Below are positions 17,295-25,855 of a DNA stretch of 64,000 nucleotides, in pieces. How positions within the stretch are numbered: position 1 is the first letter of the stretch; each line of letters begins with the position of its first letter. The position numbers were made by a program, and so were the translations under genes. The notes under the pieces were generated by a model. It was not told the DNA's origin and made no database searches. It saw only the letters and a list, made by a program, of their open reading frames with translations. The stretch spans positions 62,001 through 126,000 of the forward strand of contig NZ_JAKVIR010000015.1 in assembly GCF_022601975.1 (NCBI RefSeq), read 5' to 3'. Source of the stretch: Pontibacter sp. E15-1 (GTDB lineage: Bacteria; Bacteroidota; Bacteroidia; Cytophagales; Hymenobacteraceae).

Positions 17295-18923
17295 ATGCAA
17301 AGCTTTACGAAAATCTCAAAAGAGAACACTGCTATACCGCCCCTGCAGGGCATTCCGCAGGGCCGCTACCTGATCCCGCTTTGGTTTGTCATGCTCCTGG
17401 CCTTTGTCATCCGGATGCTGGCTGCTTTTTTTTCGAAGGGCTTTGCCTTCAGCGACGACCACTTCGACGTGATCACGGTGGCGCAGGGCTGGCTGGACGG
17501 GTTGCCGCTGTGGCTAAACCAATCGATGCCGCCCCGCCACAGCATGCTGTATGTGCTGCTGCATTACGCGGTTTTCTACGTGCTGGAGGCTGTCGGCATC
17601 TTCGGCCCCGAGGCGAAGATGACGGTGGTGCGGGTGCTGCACGGCCTGTACTCACTGCTGGTGGTATACTTTGGCTACAAGCTGACCGAGCGGCTCTCGA
17701 ACACCCTAAACGCGCGGCTGGTGGGTATGATGCTGGCGCTGGTTTGGTTTATGCCCTACATGAGCGTGCGCAACCTGGTGGAGATGGTGTGCATTCCGCC
17801 CTACCTCATTGCGTTTTACCTGATGGTGCGCGAGGAGCAGGCGGGCCGCAGGCGGTGGCTGCCTTACCTGGGCGCGGGCGCGCTGTTTGCGCTCGCCTTC
17901 GCGTTCCGGTACCATACCGTGCTGTTCGGCGCGGGTGCCGGGCTGGTGCTCCTCTACCGCCGCCAGTGGCGCGAGTCAATCGCGCTGCTGCTCGGCTTTG
18001 CCGTGTTTGCCTTTCTAGTGCAGGGCGTCATCGACATCGTCTTCTTCGATTATCCGTTCCACTCCATTGTGGCCTACTTCCTTTATAACGCTGAGAACGC
18101 CGAGAACTACAGCACAGGCCCGGTTTATCGCTTTGCCCTGACCGTGCTGGGCTTTCTGGTGCCGCCGGTCAGCGTGTTTCTGGTGCTGGGCTATGCCCGC
18201 ACGGCCAGGCTCGCCCCAAAGCTCTTTTGGGGAGGGCTGATCTTTTTTGTGGCCCACTCGCTGTTCCCCAACAAGCAGGAGCGGTTTATACTGCCGCTGT
18301 TTCCGTTAATTATGATCCTGGGCGTGATCGGCTGGCAGCAGTTTGTGCAAGCCTCCGGGTTCTGGCAGCGCCGCCGCAAGCTGCTGGCCTGGTGCTGGGG
18401 CTTTTTCTGGGTGCTGAACATACTGGCCGCCGTGGGCATGGCCTTCACGTACACCAAAAAGAGTCGGGTGGCCCCGCTGGTGTATCTGTCTGAAAAAACA
18501 GGCATGGATGGTGTGGTGCTGGAGTTCGGTAACCACAGCGTGAAAAAACCGCCGCTCTTTTACCTGGGCCATACCGGCGCGGTTTACGAAAATTATGCAA
18601 CCGACAAGGAGCAGGTATGGCAGGAGTACCTGCAGGGGAAAAAACAGCTGCCCGCCGACTTTGTGATGGCCTATACCCTGAACCAGGACAAAACACCGGC
18701 CGAGCTGCAGGCGCAAATCGACGCATCGCCTTACAAGCCGGACTATGTGGTGGTGGTCGGCACCGACGACCTGGAAGAGCGCATGGCCCGGCTGAACACG
18801 CTTTTCCCGCATCTGAAATTAGAGCATACCATCACGCCTTCGCTCTACGACCGCCTCCTGCACCTGCTCAACCCGCGCGTGCACAAAGACGAGCGGGTGC
18901 AGCTTTACGAAGTGCTGCCCTAG
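17295..18923 (+). CDS. Membrane glycosyltransferase, GT-C fold (Alg9/PIG-B-like)
   Basis: A polytopic protein of 542 residues with about 10-12 hydrophobic helices. The first loop has FSDDHFDVITVAQGW, corresponding to the acidic (H/S)xDEHF-type motif of GT22/GT39 mannosyltransferases, followed by MPPRHSMLYVLL. The C-terminal 130 residues are soluble. Such enzymes use a polyprenyl-phosphate sugar to glycosylate lipids or proteins on the outer face of the membrane. The convergent GtrA-family gene 5 bp downstream fits a role in supplying lipid-linked sugars. Substrate is unknown. Confidence 0.75.
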   Translation: MQSFTKISKENTAIPPLQGIPQGRYLIPLWFVMLLAFVIRMLAAFFSKGFAFSDDHFDVITVAQGWLDGLPLWLNQSMPPRHSMLYVLLHYAVFYVLEAVGIFGPEAKMTVVRVLHGLYSLLVVYFGYKLTERLSNTLNARLVGMMLALVWFMPYMSVRNLVEMVCIPPYLIAFYLMVREEQAGRRRWLPYLGAGALFALAFAFRYHTVLFGAGAGLVLLYRRQWRESIALLLGFAVFAFLVQGVIDIVFFDYPFHSIVAYFLYNAENAENYSTGPVYRFALTVLGFLVPPVSVFLVLGYARTARLAPKLFWGGLIFFVAHSLFPNKQERFILPLFPLIMILGVIGWQQFVQASGFWQRRRKLLAWCWGFFWVLNILAAVGMAFTYTKKSRVAPLVYLSEKTGMDGVVLEFGNHSVKKPPLFYLGHTGAVYENYATDKEQVWQEYLQGKKQLPADFVMAYTLNQDKTPAELQAQIDASPYKPDYVVVVGTDDLEERMARLNTLFPHLKLEHTITPSLYDRLLHLLNPRVHKDERVQLYEVLP

Positions 18924-18928
18924 CCGCC

Positions 18929-19324
18929 TTACCGCGTGAAGGTATACAGGTAGTTGATGGAGAAGTTCCAGAAGAAGACCAGCACGATAGCCACAAACTT
19001 GGCGGCGTAGAAGTTGACCCTGCCGCGGTCGGTGAGCACGTAGATGATGAAGTTATTGAGCAGCAGCCCGACTGCGGCCACCAGCAGGAACTTGGAGAAC
19101 TGCCACCCGATCTCGGGCTCCGCGCTCTCAAACGTCCAGATGCGGTTGAGGTAGTAGTTGCTGGCGCTGGCCAGCAGAAAGCCGATGCTGTTGGCGATGT
19201 ACTTGTTCCAGCGCAGCTTCTCCTTTGCGAAGTAGGTCACGCCGAAGTCCAGGAGCAGGCCGGAGAAGCCCACTGCGCCAAACTTGAGGAACTTCAGGAA
19301 AAGGGTTTGTACACTTTCAGTCAT
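18929..19324 (-). CDS. GtrA family membrane protein
   Basis: A 131-residue protein with four hydrophobic helices and the GtrA pattern FLKFGAVGFSGLLLDFGVTYF at its N terminus and FFWNFSINYLYTF at the end. GtrA proteins are thought to flip undecaprenyl-phosphate-linked sugars. I start at 19324 (MTESVQTLF), not the longer upstream frame, because a TATTTTTG -7 element (complement of 19386-19393) lies about 60 bp upstream and the extra residues are not family-like. It converges with the membrane glycosyltransferase gene. Confidence 0.85.
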   Translation of the reverse strand: MTESVQTLFLKFLKFGAVGFSGLLLDFGVTYFAKEKLRWNKYIANSIGFLLASASNYYLNRIWTFESAEPEIGWQFSKFLLVAAVGLLLNNFIIYVLTDRGRVNFYAAKFVAIVLVFFWNFSINYLYTFTR

Positions 19325-19385
19325 CAACCAGGGTTTTCGCGCACAGGCCAGGCCTGACTGCAAGAGATCGGATTAGCGGAAGCTG

Positions 19386-19393
19386 CAAAAATA
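19386..19393 (-). promoter_or_regulatory. -7 promoter element of the gtrA-like gene
   Basis: The minus strand reads TATTTTTG, matching TAnnTTTG. Confidence 0.4.
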
Positions 19394-19518
19394 GAATACT
19401 TCTGCCATGCAACCAATTATCTGGTATGGGTATCTTCTTATTAATAAAAGCCAGCGACAACTGCCTGCCTCGCTGCGGAAGCACCCCGTTTATACCTGCT
19501 TTTGTGATTTATTTGTCG

Positions 19519-19526
19519 TACCTTTG
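19519..19526 (+). promoter_or_regulatory. -7 promoter element of a candidate ncRNA
   Basis: TACCTTTG matches TAnnTTTG perfectly. A TTTG lies 14 bp further upstream (19501 region), somewhat closer than the usual spacing. No protein-coding gene follows on this strand for more than 900 bp. Confidence 0.5.
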
Positions 19527-19531
19527 AGGCC

Positions 19532-19731
19532 GCACGGCCCTGGCTGTGCAGTTTAAAAAGAAATGATTAACCAATGGCGGCTTAACGCTGTATAAAGACA
19601 TTGCCAGGAGGAGTGAACGCTTCCGGCAACCGGGCGCGCTTGTTACAAGGGGGACGCGCCCTTTCTGATCCAAACAACCACAATGACGTTACAAAAGAAG
19701 CCATACCTGCTAGGTATGGCTTCTTTATTTT
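19532..19731 (+). ncRNA. Candidate structured non-coding RNA, about 200 nt
   Basis: Between a good -7 box and a strong terminator lies a non-coding stretch with several predicted hairpins. One is gggcgcg paired with cgcgccc around 19635-19667, containing an inner cttg/caag stem and a bulged ggggga. Another is ttgcc/ggcaa around 19604-19632. A third is cggc/gctg near 19577. The only ORF inside is ten codons (M-I-N-Q-W-R-L-N-A-V, from 19563). It lacks the SRP RNA core and the tmRNA tag features, and its ends do not pair as in 6S RNA. Family unknown; transcription is inferred, not shown. Confidence 0.45.
19692..19731. terminator. Bidirectional terminator
   Basis: aaagaagccatacct pairs perfectly with aggtatggcttcttt over a three-base loop, with T-rich flanks on both strands. 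It can end the candidate RNA (plus) and the DUF937-like gene (minus). Confidence 0.85.
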
Positions 19732-19760
19732 ACTCCCTGATTATCGGTTGAGCGCAGTGC

Positions 19761-20207
19761 CTATTTGAACAGTCCGCCCAGTTTTCCGCCTAGCCCCTTG
19801 GTTACGGAGTCTTTTATACCCCCGCTCAGCAAACTGCCCACAATCTCGGACTGGCCCATCCCCTCCGACGCTACTTTGCTGGAGAACTTATCCATGATAA
19901 ACGTGATGACGAACGGCGCTACCTGTTTCGCGATCGACTCCGGAATACCTAGTTTGGCTGTCAGGTCACCCACATACTTCTGGATAACGTTGTTGATGCC
20001 CGCGCTTTGCGTGGCCCCTTTCTGGCCCTTCAGCACATCCATAATCCCGCCGAAATCGCCGCTGCTGGCACGCTGCTTCATTTCCTCCATCAGATTCTCC
20101 TTGGCCAGGTCCACGGATTTGTCGGCCTTGTCTGGCTCCAGGTTGAACTTGCTTTGCAGCTCCCCTGTCAGTTGCCCTTTCATGTTGTTGATGATGTTCT
20201 CAAGCAT
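19761..20207 (-). CDS. DUF937/YidB-like protein
   Basis: A 148-residue soluble protein, MLENIINNMKGQLTG at the N terminus, helical and rich in Gly, Lys and Ser, ending in a glycine-rich tail (GLGGKLGGLFK). It has no signal peptide or catalytic motif. The composition and the pattern of paired helices recall the DUF937 (YidB-like) family, but I am recognising the type and not a specific motif. Function unknown. It is followed by the bidirectional terminator at 19692. Confidence 0.6.
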   Translation of the reverse strand: MLENIINNMKGQLTGELQSKFNLEPDKADKSVDLAKENLMEEMKQRASSGDFGGIMDVLKGQKGATQSAGINNVIQKYVGDLTAKLGIPESIAKQVAPFVITFIMDKFSSKVASEGMGQSEIVGSLLSGGIKDSVTKGLGGKLGGLFK

Positions 20208-20461
20208 ATCTCTTCAATTAAATAGTCTGTTATACATATTTTGATTTCAGGCTGCCGCGTCGGTGCATTCCGGTGGCGCCTTTCCCTGACGCCGGTGGCC
20301 GCAGTCGCCTATGTGTATAAACGGCAAAGGGCCTCAGAAGATACCCCGGCACAATGTGCAGGGCGTTCGGTGCGTTACATACTTTGGCAGCATAATTGCA
20401 CCAATCAGCATCCCGGGTGATTTTACCCCACAATTCCATACCTTTGCCAACCCAACCTATT

Positions 20462-21019
20462 ATGAACATGCGTTATTTAACCTTTCTGGTAGTCCTTTTA
20501 TTGGCCGGAGTGGCTTTTGCCCAGCCCAAACTGAAGAAGGTGCAGCTTAGCAAGGAGATTAGCGTGCACCTGCCGCAGGACTTCACGCCGCTGCCCGACG
20601 ACGGAATAGCCCGCAAATACCCGGCCTCCACGAAACCGCTGGCTGTGTACACCAGCCCCAATGGCCTCGTGGATTTCAGCGTAACGCAAAAGCAGTCGCA
20701 GTTTAAGGAGCGGGACCTGGACATGCTGCGTGAGTTTTACAAGGCAAACCTGCTGGAGACCTTCAGCAAAGTGGACTTTATCCGCCAGGAGGTTTCTGAG
20801 GTGAAAGGCAGGAAGTTTATCGTGTTTGAGTTCGTGTCGTCGGTGGAGGATGAGCGCGGCACCACCAACATGGCCCCTATGCAGAAGTACAGCATTGTGC
20901 AGTATACCATCCTGGGCAACCAGCTGATGATCTTTACCCTGCACGTGCCCTTCATGCTGAAAAACGACTGGCAGCAGCCCGCCCGTGAGATTATGAGCTC
21001 TATCAACATCAAACCATAA
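20462..21019 (+). CDS. Secreted protein of unknown function
   Basis: A 185-residue protein with a clean Sec signal peptide (MNMRYLTFLVVLLLAGVAFA, cleavage after AFA). The mature part has ISVHLPQDFTPLPDDGIARK and later FVFEF-type strands; it looks like a single alpha/beta domain such as the PsbP/DcrB-like proteins that handle small ligands or assist envelope proteins. That assignment is a guess from pattern. I start at 20462 because the upstream in-frame extension has no signal character. Monocistronic, followed by tadA after 185 bp. Confidence 0.65.
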   Translation: MNMRYLTFLVVLLLAGVAFAQPKLKKVQLSKEISVHLPQDFTPLPDDGIARKYPASTKPLAVYTSPNGLVDFSVTQKQSQFKERDLDMLREFYKANLLETFSKVDFIRQEVSEVKGRKFIVFEFVSSVEDERGTTNMAPMQKYSIVQYTILGNQLMIFTLHVPFMLKNDWQQPAREIMSSINIKP

Positions 21020-21204
21020 CTGGCGCGTTGCCCTATACCTTCTTCACAAGCCTTTCCTTTTTTGGAGGGGCTTTTTTTTGATTCGGTGCCGCTTCGGCTT
21101 ATTTTTGGGAGGCGCGCCATACATCCGCTCTTTTCCGGCGGGCCGCGGCGGGCGTATTCCTGCCGGTTTATCATGGCCCCACTTTCATCTAAACCATCCC
21201 CCCT

Positions 21205-21660
21205 ATGGCAACAGACTTTTTATCGATACACAGCGACGATCATTTTATGCGGCAGGCCTATACCCAGGCAAAACAGGCCTTTGCCGAAGGCGAGGTGCCG
21301 ATTGGTGCTGTGATCGTGGCAAACAACCGCATCATTGCCAAAGCCTATAACCAGACCGAAAAGCTGAACGACGTGACGGCCCACGCCGAGATGCTGGCTT
21401 TTACAGCCGCCGCCGAGTACCTGGGCAACAAATACCTCCACGACTGCACCCTCTACGTGACCGTGGAGCCCTGCGTGATGTGCGCCGGGGCCAGCTATTG
21501 GGCGCAACTGAAACGGGTGGTGTTCGGGGCGCCGGAGCCCAAGCGGGGGTATAGGCGCGTGGGCAACCTGCTCCACCCGAAAACAGAGATGGTTAGCGGC
21601 ATCATGGCGCAGGAGTGCGCCGACCTGATGGCCACTTTCTTTGCCGCTAAAAGAAATTAA
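21205..21660 (+). CDS. tadA: tRNA adenosine(34) deaminase
   Basis: A zinc-dependent deaminase of 151 residues that converts the wobble adenosine of tRNA-Arg(ACG) to inosine. The zinc site is complete: HAEM with the proton-shuttling glutamate (about residues 60-63) and PCVMCAGA (about 90-97). GEVPIGAVIV near the N terminus is typical of TadA and distinguishes it from free-base cytosine deaminases, although the families are close. The sodA promoter overlaps its last codons and stop. Confidence 0.9.
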   Translation: MATDFLSIHSDDHFMRQAYTQAKQAFAEGEVPIGAVIVANNRIIAKAYNQTEKLNDVTAHAEMLAFTAAAEYLGNKYLHDCTLYVTVEPCVMCAGASYWAQLKRVVFGAPEPKRGYRRVGNLLHPKTEMVSGIMAQECADLMATFFAAKRN

Positions 21661-21669
21661 CTAACTTTG
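21640..21669 (+). promoter_or_regulatory. sodA promoter
   Basis: TTTG (21640-21643) and TAACTTTG (21662-21669), 18 bp apart, match the Bacteroidota -33/-7 consensus. The -33 box lies inside the end of tadA. The start codon of sodA is 66 bp beyond the -7 box, leaving a leader of about 60 nt. Confidence 0.75.
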
Positions 21670-21735
21670 GAATCGAGACGTACACTTTCAACAAGTGTAC
21701 AAACATTATTTTTCAACCTTAAACCACATAAAACT

Positions 21736-22344
21736 ATGGCGTTCGAACTTCCGAAACTACCTTATGCATATGATGCCCTGGAGCCGCACATTGATGCGCG
21801 CACCATGGAAATCCACCATACAAAACACCATCAGGCGTATACCACGAACCTGAACAATGCCATTCAGGGCACTAACCTGGAAGGAAAGTCTATCGAAGAG
21901 ATCCTCAAAAACGTGAACGGCAATACAGCGGTTCGCAACAACGGAGGTGGTTTCTACAACCACAACCTGTTCTGGACGGTGCTGTCGCCGAACGGTGGCG
22001 GTCAGCCATCAGGTGAGCTGGCAGATGCGATCAACAGCGCTTTCGGCTCCTTCGATGCATTCAAAGAGGAATTCAACAAGGCTGCTGCCACGCGCTTCGG
22101 CTCTGGCTGGGCCTGGCTGTGCGTAGGCACTGATGGCAAACTGAGCGTGTGCTCTACAGCAAACCAGGACTCCCCTATCATGAATGTGGATCAGGCGTGC
22201 GGCGGACAGCCAATCCTTGGCCTGGACGTATGGGAGCACGCCTACTACCTGAACTACCAGAACCGTCGCCCGGACTATATCGGCGCTTTCTGGAACGTAG
22301 TGAACTGGGAAGAAGTAACCAAGCGCTTTAACGAGGCCAAATAG
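21736..22344 (+). CDS. sodA: Superoxide dismutase, Fe/Mn family
   Basis: A 202-residue enzyme that converts superoxide to oxygen and hydrogen peroxide in the cytoplasm. Metal ligands are visible: His in [13 protein letters not shown] (about 27), His in [13 protein letters not shown] (about 75-80), and Asp and His in [21 protein letters not shown] start at 21736 ([13 protein letters not shown]), which matches family N termini; the upstream in-frame extension contains the promoter. Manganese or iron preference cannot be told with confidence. A strong terminator follows. Confidence 0.95.
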   Translation: MAFELPKLPYAYDALEPHIDARTMEIHHTKHHQAYTTNLNNAIQGTNLEGKSIEEILKNVNGNTAVRNNGGGFYNHNLFWTVLSPNGGGQPSGELADAINSAFGSFDAFKEEFNKAAATRFGSGWAWLCVGTDGKLSVCSTANQDSPIMNVDQACGGQPILGLDVWEHAYYLNYQNRRPDYIGAFWNVVNWEEVTKRFNEAK

Positions 22345-22394
22345 CTTTTTAAAGACACAAGACTCAGGACAAAAGACTTAGGACTTTTGCCCGT

Positions 22395-22438
22395 AAACAA
22401 AAAAGTCCCCGCCATTGCTGGCGGGGACTTTTTTGTTT
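22395..22438. terminator. Bidirectional terminator between sodA and dsbD
   Basis: A perfect 20-bp inverted repeat (aaacaaaaaagtccccgcca and its complement) around ttgc, with T runs on both strands. It ends both convergent genes. Confidence 0.9.
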
Positions 22439-22551
22439 AGATCTCGCGGTGTCTTTACGACCTGCGAGGGTATTTAGTATTTAGCTGTAGCCTTTGCTGC
22501 CACAGACACTCACAGGAGCTTCGCACACTGTGAGGTCTACTGTGACTTTGT

Positions 22552-24786
22552 TTATCGCTGCGCTACCTGCTGTTTTGCTTTAAAAGCAGCCACCCCGGCA
22601 TCCAGGAAATTCACGAAGTTTTCCACGCTCAGGTCGTAAGCGATAGGCTTTACCAGTATGTTTTCCTGCGCGTCCATCAGCACATAATAAGGCTGAGCGT
22701 TCACGTTGAACTTCGTGATCTGGTAGTCAGCGTACTTCTTGCCGATGGTTTTCTTCTCCTTGCCGTCGTAGCTGCTGGTATACTGCTCGCTTTTAGCCAG
22801 TTCTGTTTTGTCGTCCACGTACAGGGCCAGGATCACATACTCCTCGCGCAGTCGCTTCAGCACCGCCGGGTCCGACCATACATTGGCTTCCATCTCGCGG
22901 CAGTTCACGCAGCCGTGGCCGGTAAAATCGATGAAGATCGGCTTGCCCTGCTCTGCTGCGCACTTTTTCGCCTGCTCCAGATCGAAGTAGCCCTGCAGGC
23001 CGTGCGGCAACTCGAAGATGTCGCCATACTTCGGCTCCTCGCAAATCTCATCCGAAGTAGCAGCAACGCTTCCGCCGCCCGCGTTCTGTTGGATAATGCT
23101 GTTCAGGTCAAAGTCGTGGGTAGACTGCGGCGGCAGGTAGCCGGCCAGCGCCTTCAGCGGGGCTCCGAACAAACCCGGTATGAGGTATACCACAAACCCG
23201 AAAGTGGCGACCGCCATGAAAAGACGCGGCACGCTGATGTATGGCAGGTCGGAGTCGTGAGAGAACTTGAGCTTGCCCAGCAGGTAGAAGCCCATCAGGG
23301 TAAAGATTACGATCCAGAGGGCAAGGTATACCTCCCGGTCCAGAATTCCCCAGTGGTATACCTGGTCGGCCACGCTCAGGAACTTCAGCGCCAGAGCCAG
23401 CTCGATAAAGCCCAGCACCACTTTCACGGAGTTCAGCCAGCCCCCCGACTTGGGGAGCCCGCTCAGCCACGAGGGGAAAACAGCGAACAGCGTGAACGGC
23501 AGCGCAAAGGCAAGCGAAAAGCCAAACATGCCGACAACCGGGCGTATGGTCTCGCCTCCGGCAGAGGCAACCAGGATGCTTCCCACAATCGGGCCGGTAC
23601 ATGAAAATGAAACCAGCGCCAGCGTGAAAGCCATAAAGAAAACGCCTATCCAGCCGCCCCTGTCGGATTGGGCGTCTATTTTAGTAAGCCATGAGCTGGG
23701 CAGCGTGATCTCGAACATGCCAAAGAACGACATCGCAAAAATCAGGAAAATAGCGAAGAACAGCACGTTGGGCAACCAGTGCGTGCTGAGGAAGTTCGCA
23801 CCGTCGGCCCCAAAAACCTTGGCTACCACCGTGCCGATGAGGGTATAAATTGCGATGATGGACACCCCGTATACCAGCGCCTTGAGCACTGCCTGCCCCT
23901 TGCTGCCGCTGCTGCCGGTAAAAAAGCTCACCGTCATGGGCACCATCGGGAAGACACAAGGCGTTAACAGGGCCACCAGGCCAGAGCCAAAGGCCACCAG
24001 CATAAACGCCCACAAGCTGCCCGCGCCGCCAGCAGTGGCGGTCTCTTCGGAGGCAGGCAGCGCAGCGGAAGCGGTATGGGCCGTATCCCGGCTGGCAAAG
24101 GCCTCAGGCGCTTTTGAGGCAGTGTCCTCCCCTTCAAAAACAGCGTCAGGTGGTATGGCCGCCGTGGCATCCGGCAAGGCCGTTTCCTCATTTTCCTGCC
24201 GAATCTCCTTCTGAATTTCTCTTTCCTGCGGCTTCGGTGCCGTTGTTGCCGGTGCGGGTTCTGTTTTGGCCGCAGCCGTTACGGCAAGCTGCCTGTTGGT
24301 GAAGGCAAACGTATCATCGAAAGGTATACACTGCCCCGACACGTCGGAACACACCTGATATTCGTAGCTTCCTTTTATAAGCAGCTCTGGCTGAAGCACT
24401 CTGACCCTTTGCCGGAACTGCGCCGTGCCGGTAAAGTAGGTATACTCGCCTTCCCACAGCTCATCATACTTCTTTTTTGGGTTGATGGGCCTGATCTTCC
24501 CCACCAGCTCATAAGACGGGTGCTTCTGAAACGCAAACTCCGTGACCATAGGGCCCAGGTCCGGGTCAAAATCGGAGGAGTAGAGATACCAGTCCTTGTC
24601 GATTTTCACATGGAAGATCAGCTCCACTTCCTCCCCGACGGCCACTTGTTTTTTAGCGGTATCGTAGCTCCAGGTAGCTGGCTTCAGCACCTGTGCCTGC
24701 GCAAACAGGGCCACCAGGCAAAATAGCCACGTCAGGGTAAGTCTCACTCCAATTTTATTGCCGTTGATCATTCTGTTTGGGTTCAT
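22552..24786 (-). CDS. dsbD: Thiol:disulfide interchange protein DsbD
   Basis: A 744-residue membrane reductase that moves electrons from cytoplasmic thioredoxin to periplasmic thiol proteins, needed for cytochrome c maturation and disulfide repair. It has a signal peptide (to about residue 31), an N-terminal DsbD-alpha-like domain (about 33-150), a low-complexity Ala/Pro/Glu linker (about 165-235), an eight-helix membrane domain with LLTPCVFPMVPMTVSFF and VSFSCTGPIVGSIL carrying the paired cysteines, and a C-terminal thioredoxin domain with HGCVNCREME (about 625-634). A second in-frame ATG lies at 24771. A TACTTTTG -7 element (complement of 24835-24842) lies about 50 bp upstream. Confidence 0.92.
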   Translation of the reverse strand: MNPNRMINGNKIGVRLTLTWLFCLVALFAQAQVLKPATWSYDTAKKQVAVGEEVELIFHVKIDKDWYLYSSDFDPDLGPMVTEFAFQKHPSYELVGKIRPINPKKKYDELWEGEYTYFTGTAQFRQRVRVLQPELLIKGSYEYQVCSDVSGQCIPFDDTFAFTNRQLAVTAAAKTEPAPATTAPKPQEREIQKEIRQENEETALPDATAAIPPDAVFEGEDTASKAPEAFASRDTAHTASAALPASEETATAGGAGSLWAFMLVAFGSGLVALLTPCVFPMVPMTVSFFTGSSGSKGQAVLKALVYGVSIIAIYTLIGTVVAKVFGADGANFLSTHWLPNVLFFAIFLIFAMSFFGMFEITLPSSWLTKIDAQSDRGGWIGVFFMAFTLALVSFSCTGPIVGSILVASAGGETIRPVVGMFGFSLAFALPFTLFAVFPSWLSGLPKSGGWLNSVKVVLGFIELALALKFLSVADQVYHWGILDREVYLALWIVIFTLMGFYLLGKLKFSHDSDLPYISVPRLFMAVATFGFVVYLIPGLFGAPLKALAGYLPPQSTHDFDLNSIIQQNAGGGSVAATSDEICEEPKYGDIFELPHGLQGYFDLEQAKKCAAEQGKPIFIDFTGHGCVNCREMEANVWSDPAVLKRLREEYVILALYVDDKTELAKSEQYTSSYDGKEKKTIGKKYADYQITKFNVNAQPYYVLMDAQENILVKPIAYDLSVENFVNFLDAGVAAFKAKQQVAQR

Positions 24787-25330
24787 CTGTTAAAATCCGG
24801 TGCAAGCAGTATGGGGCTTGAGCGGGTGCGCCTGCAAAAGTAGGGATTTTTGGACTGACACTTTACTAGCCCCCGCAACCGGTCGGACAGACAACATGTA
24901 TCTTCCCCTTAATGTTGCCTGCGCTGCCCTAAACTCCCTGTCTCTGTCCCCCTCCTGATTCCAGGCAGGCTTTCCCTGTTTCCTAAAAAATTCTTCTCCT
25001 TGAGATGGTGCAATTATCTACACCCCAATACTGGCCCTTGAGCCCCTAAAGCCATGTATACCTGATCTTTTAGGGAAACCAGAGCTTTAAAACTGAAATA
25101 GAAGTGCAACAAACCCTGGATATTTAGTAAATTTTATATATAACAACCTCTATAATACAAGAATTTACGTACTAAGTACCAGCACCTAAAATTAACTAAG
25201 CAAATACTATGCTCCCCTATTAAATAAGATGTGTTCACTTATAAAGCGATTAAATAGGATAACCCATATTGTTAAATCTCAAAAAAACTTTCAATATTTA
25301 CATATCGCTACACCCTAAACCCTATCCAAC
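24787..25330. other. AT-rich gene-free region between divergent genes
   Basis: This stretch of 544 bp separates dsbD and the small gene at 25331. The right half (about 25080-25320) is much richer in A/T than its surroundings and contains two similar words, ctattaaataagatg and gattaaataggat. No ORF, terminator or known RNA is seen. It probably carries the promoters of both genes. Confidence 0.45.
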
Positions 25331-25642
25331 ATGGATAAAACTCTACCCGGCTATGTTGACTTTTCGCTACAGACTGAATGTGGCAAAACCTTCGGAAATG
25401 TTTTTAAAGCTATAAAGCTCGTGCGCGATGAGCAGCACAACTTTCATATAGTCTACAAAACGTTCTCGGATGAGTACATCTACTCCTTCTGCAACCCGTT
25501 TCAGGACGATCTGTTCGCCAACGTGTACAGGCTCATCTCTGAACCTGAAGCCAAACGTATTTTTCAGCGCCTCCTCTCCCAGGAGAACGCCTCTGAACTG
25601 TTTAACGCCCCAGCCGCCGCGTCCTCACAATTCTGCGCTTAG
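25331..25642 (+). CDS. Small protein of unknown function
   Basis: A 103-residue soluble protein beginning MDKTLPGYVDFSLQTECG, without signal peptide or membrane segment. It has a mixed beta then alpha pattern and no motif I recognise. It has its own terminator 22 bp downstream and a long AT-rich upstream region, which supports a genuine monocistronic gene. Function unknown. Confidence 0.6.
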   Translation: MDKTLPGYVDFSLQTECGKTFGNVFKAIKLVRDEQHNFHIVYKTFSDEYIYSFCNPFQDDLFANVYRLISEPEAKRIFQRLLSQENASELFNAPAAASSQFCA

Positions 25643-25664
25643 CGCTACAATATATACCATATGA

Positions 25665-25697
25665 ACAAAAGGTGCTTCGCGGCACCTTTTGTTTTTG
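25665..25697 (+). terminator. Intrinsic terminator
   Basis: acaaaaggtgc pairs with gcaccttttgt over a six-base loop (ttcgcg), followed by five T. Confidence 0.85.
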
Positions 25698-25855
25698 GGT
25701 TGGCCCAAGTGTAAGGGAAGGAAAAAATGCGGCCTTATTGCCTCCAATGGCATTTGTGCCTATGTTTTAGCCCTAATAGCACATACTCTAGTAGCAAAAG
25801 CACGTATTTTAGTTAATTTTACAGCTTTGCTGCTACACAACAGCAGAAACTCCCT

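Noticed and set aside
19532-19731. SRP RNA, tmRNA or 6S RNA
   Set aside because: The conserved SRP core, tmRNA tag and 6S closing stem are all missing.
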